Of a stretch of 33,488 bases of DNA, positions 29,959 through 33,488 are shown in pieces. How positions within the stretch are numbered: the first letter of the stretch is position 1; every line of letters starts with the position of its first letter. Origin of the DNA: a virus. The translations under genes were made by a program, and so were the position numbers. The notes below the pieces were generated by a model. The model had not been told where the DNA came from. It saw only the letters and a list, made by a program, of their open reading frames with translations, and ran no database searches. The stretch spans positions 1 through 33,488 of IMG/VR virus record IMGVR_UViG_3300041409_001206, one strand, 5' to 3'.

Positions 29959-30340
29959 GTCATCTTCAGTCTTTCCTATCAACAAAACCCTTTATTTATA
30001 GTAGTTCTACTGAAGATGTCGGATAGTGTCATCTTCAGTCTTGATGACATCTTCAAAACGTCATCTTCAGCAAGAAAATACCTGAAAATTTATAGACCTC
30101 TACCTACCCTTATCTTTCTCGCTTTTGAAAAATTCGATTCAAAAACGGTTCCGGCAAAGGTGATTTTCTTCCGATAGGTTTCCAAAGAACTTGTTTGACG
30201 CGCCTGAACTTGACGCTTCCAACCGGCTGAAGATGACACTTGCGTCATCTTCAAGTAAACCGTTAAAATAAAAGAGCTTACGGTAAAAATCCGGCTGAAG
30301 ATGACATCTGCAAACGAGAGTCGCAGGCCGTCATCTTCAA
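29959..30340. repeat. Array of nine 11-bp repeats, candidate replication origin or operator
   Basis: The consensus GTCATCTTCAG or its complement occurs at 29959-29969 (+), 30010-30020 (-, one mismatch), 30028-30038 (+), 30046-30056 (+, imperfect), 30060-30070 (+), 30227-30237 (-), 30244-30254 (+, ends AA), 30295-30305 (-) and 30330-30340 (+, ends AA). Three sets form inverted pairs with spacers of 7, 6 and 24 nt. The last copy overlaps the stop codon of the helicase gene. The array fills a 438-nt gap between helicase and primase genes, and an AT-rich stretch (30071-30180) lies in the middle. I infer an iteron-type origin or a regulator-binding array. Confidence 0.75.
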
Positions 30341-31446
30341 TTCTCGGCTTCGGAGCGGTTGTCCGCCTCGGCTTCCAAAAGCTCGATCGGGAGCTTCCAT
30401 TTCCACTGCACGTCGCCGCCGAAATAACCGCCTGTCTTAAAGACGACGACGCCTAATTTTTGCCGCGCGGTTCTTAAGGAACGCTCGGTAATTCCCAAAT
30501 CGTGAGCTTCCTTTTGAACTTCCTTGGCGCAGCGTTCTCCTTCCTTGAGGGCTTCGCGCAGAAACTTCATCGCTTCGACCCAGCCCGCCTGATTGTCCGA
30601 GGTTTCGGGCTTGAACGAAGTGAGTATCTGCGTTGCGGTCAGATTCGACGCGCCGAGCCAGAACAGGCCTTCGTGCGTTATCTCGTAGCCCAGGGACTCG
30701 CCCTTCATAGCGTAGTTGCATTTGTCGTGAATGAACGCTCCCTTGGTTCTGCTTTGCGGGTCGCGCCCGATGATGATTTCCGAGCGCGCGATGGCGCGCA
30801 GGTCGATGCTCCCCAATCCTGCAGCCCGGCCTTCTCCGCCGCCTTTCGCTTTGCCGATATGGCGGACCAGAATAAAGGAAGCGTTATATTCGACGGCGAT
30901 TTCCGTCAGGCGAGTGGTAATCGGACGGATGGCCGTCGCGAGATTGATATTCGTGTCTTTGGGGACGTAGGAAAAAAACGGGTCGATAAAAACTAAAGCG
31001 GGCTTGATTTTCTCCATCAAGTTCTCGAATCTGAGAAGCCCCATTTCGTCGAAGGTTATCGGCTCGGTGACGGTCGCTATGTTTTCGTGTTTCGCGCCGA
31101 CCTGCGTCAGCCTCGGCTTGAGCGTGTCTTCGGCGTCGTCCTCCTCGGCGAGGAACAGCACTTTTCCCTCTTTGATATATTCCTCCGAGTTCGGAAATTT
31201 CCACCCGTTCGAGACGACGGCTCCGAGAGCGGAGGTGATATAGGATTTTCCGATGCCCTCTTCGCCCGTAAAAAGAGTAATCTTCTTTCGCGGGATATAC
31301 GGAAACCAGAGCCATTCGACGGATTTGGCCTCGACGTCGCTCAGCCAGGCGAACTTCACCCCGCCTCCGTCGTTTTCCGCGAGACGCTCCGCTTCCGCCT
31401 TAATTTCTTCGATATTTATCGCGCTCTTCGAGTCGCTTGAATCCAT
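30337..31446 (-). CDS. RepA-like/AAA_25 replicative helicase
   Basis: A 369-residue RecA-fold ATPase. Walker A is GEEGIGKS (61-68), Walker B is ALVFIDPF (Asp155). ILVRHIGK (about 193-199) followed by the Gly-rich GGGEGRAAGLGSIDLRAIARS fits the H4/arginine part of RepA-type hexameric helicases (RSF1010 RepA, AAA_25). A C-terminal winged-helix-like segment (about 285-355) has ERSLRTARQKLGVVVFKTGG. It probably unwinds phage DNA at the adjacent repeat array and works with the primase-like protein downstream. The ATG at 31446 follows GGGGAA. Confidence 0.82.
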   Translation of the reverse strand: MDSSDSKSAINIEEIKAEAERLAENDGGGVKFAWLSDVEAKSVEWLWFPYIPRKKITLFTGEEGIGKSYITSALGAVVSNGWKFPNSEEYIKEGKVLFLAEEDDAEDTLKPRLTQVGAKHENIATVTEPITFDEMGLLRFENLMEKIKPALVFIDPFFSYVPKDTNINLATAIRPITTRLTEIAVEYNASFILVRHIGKAKGGGEGRAAGLGSIDLRAIARSEIIIGRDPQSRTKGAFIHDKCNYAMKGESLGYEITHEGLFWLGASNLTATQILTSFKPETSDNQAGWVEAMKFLREALKEGERCAKEVQKEAHDLGITERSLRTARQKLGVVVFKTGGYFGGDVQWKWKLPIELLEAEADNRSEAEN

Positions 31447-31489
31447 CTATATTTTCCCCGTCCTTTTTTTTGCTTTCTCCAATTTCGTC

Positions 31490-31849
31490 CTAGCCGATCT
31501 TGACAGTCGACCGCCGTCTGACCGGTTTCGCTTTCGCTCTTTCCTCGGCCGCCTTTTCTTTCGCCGGGCGCGTCTGCTCGCGCCACGCGGCGTCGACGTC
31601 GCGTTTTATCCATTTCAAGGGTTTTTCGGATACGCGCTTCTCTTTGAGCAGATGAGTTCCGGCCCGCCCGCGCACCACGGCTTCTTCAGAGCATCCGAAG
31701 CGATAGGCGACGTAATCTTTGCCGACCGTCGCGTTTTGAGGAAGCGCTTCGAACGCCGCGGCGCGGGTCGGATTGACGGACTTCAGGCGCTCGACCTCGT
31801 TTTCGAGATTCTCGATTCGTTCCAGAATTGTCCGCATCTCGTCGCTCAT
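31490..31849 (-). CDS. Small basic protein with coiled coil, putative DNA-binding
   Basis: A 119-residue protein. Residues 1-27 form a coiled coil (MRTILERIENLENEVERLKS). The middle (VGKDYVAYRFGCSEEAVVRGRAGTHLL ... KPLKWIKRDVDAAW) resembles an excisionase/MerR-type winged helix. A Lys/Arg-rich tail (about 95-119) would bind nucleic acid. No family was identified. It sits between an unrecognised small gene and the helicase, so a role in replication initiation or regulation is possible. It ends in TAG and begins 3 nt before the stop of its upstream neighbour. Confidence 0.55.
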   Translation of the reverse strand: MSDEMRTILERIENLENEVERLKSVNPTRAAAFEALPQNATVGKDYVAYRFGCSEEAVVRGRAGTHLLKEKRVSEKPLKWIKRDVDAAWREQTRPAKEKAAEERAKAKPVRRRSTVKIG

Positions 31850-31852
31850 CGT

Positions 31853-32296
31853 TTATTCGCTCAACTGTTTGATTTTTTCGTAAAAATCCCTGACCGCCTG
31901 AAGGAGCTCGAATCCCTCTTTTTGCAGCTCGGCGCGCGAAGCGCCCTCCTCTCGCGCGCAAACCACGTCGCCGAGCTCCGTGTGAATCCGTCGCATCAGC
32001 TCGGCAAGCTGCGTCACGACCGGCGCGGCCTGAAGCTTTTTGGTTCGCTCGCGCTCCAGAATTTTCCAGATTTCCGCTTCGAGCCCGGGCGAAAACGACA
32101 GCATCGCTTCGTGGATTTCCAGTAGCTCGACGTAAGGATTGTCGCGCTGCTCGTCCGTCGGGTTTATCTGGCGCGAGAACTTGCTCGAATCGTTGCGCTT
32201 CAAATAGCCCGATACGGTGCTGATCGAGCCGGGATGCCGGCGAAAGAGCATGTAAATTTCGAGCGCCGCTTTTTCGTAATCGGGGTTATGCGTCAT
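31853..32296 (-). CDS. Putative regulatory protein with helix-turn-helix-like N-terminus
   Basis: I chose ATG 32296 (MTHNPDYEKAALEIYMLFRR), rejecting a TTG at 32341 that would add an odd 15-residue leader. The 147-residue protein has an N-terminal helical region with GSISTVSGYLKRNDSSKFSRQINPTDEQRDNPY, which looks like a helix-turn-helix placed near the position of phage regulators such as CII. The rest is helical (LEIHEAMLSFSPGLEAEIWKILERER; ELQKEGFELLQAVRDFYEKIKQL). No ribosome binding site is obvious. A regulator of early genes or a replication accessory protein is possible. Not a match I can name. Confidence 0.55.
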   Translation of the reverse strand: MTHNPDYEKAALEIYMLFRRHPGSISTVSGYLKRNDSSKFSRQINPTDEQRDNPYVELLEIHEAMLSFSPGLEAEIWKILERERTKKLQAAPVVTQLAELMRRIHTELGDVVCAREEGASRAELQKEGFELLQAVRDFYEKIKQLSE

Positions 32297-32417
32297 AAAC
32301 AAATCTAAGTGCAAAAATTGCGTGTAAATAAGCCTTTTCAAGTAAGAAATTTTCGTCTAATCTCAATCCGGTTCTTTGAAAATCTACTTCTTTTCTTTAC
32401 GTTTTAGGAATTAATTT

Positions 32418-32846
32418 TTAAGTTTCAGAACTTAGCCCCAATTCGAGAAGCTCGCGGAAATCTTCCGTCTCCACTCGTTCCAGACAATCGCCGCACGCGC
32501 AGATTCCTAAGAAACAGACCGAGCCTTCGGGAAACTCGTCGTAGGGCGCGCGAAAGCCGCAGAAGCTGCACGTCCGGAGCTTTTCTACGGGCAGGCGCCA
32601 GACGCCGCAGTGACTGGCAAAGCCTTCCATCCCGATATACTCGGACGTGCGGAGGGACTTTACGGGGCGTTCGACGCATTCGATGAGCTCCATTTTTTCG
32701 AGCTTTTCGAGATGGCGAATCGTTATCGTTCTATTCGAGCCGATAACTCCGACGGAGCTTATGCCGCCGCGCGAGCGCAGGAAATCGAGTATTTCTTTCC
32801 CGGTCGGGGAAATCCTTAATTTCGGTTTTTGCATAGGGTGATTCAT
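32418..32846 (-). CDS. Winged-helix plus zinc-ribbon protein
   Basis: The protein has 142 residues from ATG 32846 (the frame is open to a TTG at 32864; ATG 32834 is an alternative). The N-terminal half is a winged helix: ISPTGKEILDFLRSRGGISS, then TIRHLEKLEKMELIECVERP, then CGVWRLP. The C-terminal half is a cysteine-rich zinc-binding segment with CSFC and ICACGDC. The winged helix is clearly related to that of the protein at 32904-33479 (EILDYLKENGG, QLEELRLIENVQRP, CGIWKLK), which has its zinc ribbon at the N-terminus instead. The start lies inside the arm of a 24-bp hairpin. Probable DNA-binding regulators, function unknown. Confidence 0.6.
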   Translation of the reverse strand: MNHPMQKPKLRISPTGKEILDFLRSRGGISSVGVIGSNRTITIRHLEKLEKMELIECVERPVKSLRTSEYIGMEGFASHCGVWRLPVEKLRTCSFCGFRAPYDEFPEGSVCFLGICACGDCLERVETEDFRELLELGLSSET

Positions 32847-32900
32847 TGACTCAATCAAGGGCAAGACCGTGAAAGCCTTGCCCTTGATTGAGTCAATGAA
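32842..32900. repeat. 24-bp perfect inverted repeat with 11-nt loop
   Basis: Arms 32842-32865 and 32877-32900 are exact reverse complements; the loop is 32866-32876. It lies between two paralogous regulator genes. The ATG at 32846 of the downstream gene sits within one arm, so a folded transcript would bury it, and no T-tract follows, which argues against a simple terminator. The structure could be an RNase III site, an operator, a translational switch or a small palindromic insertion. Confidence 0.8.
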
Positions 32901-32903
32901 CGT

Positions 32904-33479
32904 TTATGCGGCCACTTTCCTTCCCGCTGCCTTCAACTTCCAAATACCACAATGCAGTTCTTCAGGCGTTAATTTCCCGCGACGTTCCAGCGGGAAATCG
33001 TTCTGGTAAACCGGACGTTGAACATTTTCGATTAAACGTAGCTCTTCAAGCTGTATTAATCTTTTAACGGTTCGCTGTTTGGTGTCGGCGAAGTTTGCGC
33101 CAATCGTAGCCTGACCGCCGTTTTCTTTAAGATAGTCGAGAATTTCCTGTTGGCTTTCGGTAATTTTGGAAGACTTCGCGGGAAGTTGTTTTGCGTTGCC
33201 TTGAACGGCAAGCTGGCGTCTGAAATGAACTGTGCTTTCTTGTTTTAGACAATAACCACACGCGACTAAATTATTGACCGAAGGTGCGTCCGGGCGAACG
33301 GCTGCCTCAACCAGACAAAAGGAACAATCTATCATTCCGTCAATTGCATATTGCGGAACTTCTTTTTCGAACGGATCTTTTTCTTCGGGAACAAATCCGG
33401 AACCGAGCCCACCGGTGGCTTTGATTAAATTGGTTTCGGAAGTAATAAGATTTGCAATAGCGTTTGCGCCTTTATACAT
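32904..33479 (-). CDS. Zinc-ribbon plus winged-helix protein
   Basis: A 191-residue protein. The zinc ribbon comes first (C52, C55, C74, C77: MIDCSFCLVE ... LVACGYCLKQ), reminiscent of the ClpX-type zinc-binding domain. Residues about 107-157 are a winged helix (SQQEILDYLKENGGQATIGA, TKQRTVKRLIQLEELRLIEN), and the chain ends ELHCGIWKLKAAGRKVAA. It is paralogous in its winged helix to the next gene, with the domains in reversed order. The ATG at 33479 is only 9 nt from the window end, so an upstream start is not excluded. Probable early regulator; DNA target unknown. Confidence 0.6.
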   Translation of the reverse strand: MYKGANAIANLITSETNLIKATGGLGSGFVPEEKDPFEKEVPQYAIDGMIDCSFCLVEAAVRPDAPSVNNLVACGYCLKQESTVHFRRQLAVQGNAKQLPAKSSKITESQQEILDYLKENGGQATIGANFADTKQRTVKRLIQLEELRLIENVQRPVYQNDFPLERRGKLTPEELHCGIWKLKAAGRKVAA

Positions 33480-33488
33480 TGTCTCTGC

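Noticed and set aside
29899-29985. N-terminal extension of the primase-like protein from TTG 29985
   Set aside because: The added residues are encoded partly by a repeat of the noncoding array, and the zinc-ribbon unit begins naturally at ATG 29898.
1-33488. CRISPR array, tRNA or integrase
   Set aside because: The short repeats are not evenly spaced with unique spacers, no tRNA fold was seen, and no tyrosine or serine recombinase motif occurs in any long frame.

Overview
The window is most of the late and replication region of a tailed double-stranded DNA phage of siphovirus type, either a prophage or a phage genome fragment. About 2.75 kb of AT-rich, non-phage-like DNA lies at the left end. 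Nearly all phage genes lie on the minus strand and read from right to left. Late genes usually have GGAG-type ribosome binding sites and abut or overlap (ATGA, TGATG and TAATG junctions). The host is bacterial, but I cannot name it from sequence alone. No tRNA, rRNA, CRISPR, integrase, repressor or lysis cassette is visible, so these must lie outside the window or be among the unrecognised genes.

Replication and control region (about 28.5-33.5 kb): two small proteins that join a winged helix to a zinc ribbon in opposite domain orders, separated by a perfect 24-bp hairpin; two small putative DNA-binding proteins; a RepA/AAA_25-type helicase; about 0.4 kb of noncoding DNA with nine copies of an 11-bp repeat (candidate origin or operator array); a zinc-finger/Toprim primase-like protein; and a Com-like zinc-ribbon protein. 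A plus-strand, AT-rich membrane-protein gene (27751-28527) with its own promoter interrupts the layout like a moron.

Packaging and head region (about 18.9-27.4 kb): small hypothetical gene, membrane-anchored PAS protein, small and large terminase, portal, scaffold, decoration-like protein, major capsid protein, an HeH/SAP-motif protein and connector proteins. Two copies of a structured element, each ending in a strong minus-strand terminator hairpin, sit ahead of the packaging genes (27.5 kb) and between portal and scaffold (22.5 kb). This suggests attenuation or antitermination of late transcription.

Tail region (3.1-18.9 kb): tail completion proteins, tail tube, a tail-assembly chaperone pair joined by a canonical A AAA AAG -1 frameshift, a 1908-residue tape measure with an inserted lytic transglycosylase, an in-frame amber codon followed by 76 more codons, a tail-tip protein carrying a Hint (intein-like) domain, a tail-tip protein with a PA14 domain, a LamG-like protein and a beta-helix tail spike. 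A terminator follows at 3.0 kb.

Left flank (1-2753): a six-helix membrane protein, a decayed SRAP peptidase remnant and a protein with two TIR domains, probably a host defence or signalling gene. Between the TIR gene and the phage lie two copies of a short repeat. The phage boundary is probably near here, but no attachment site could be proven.
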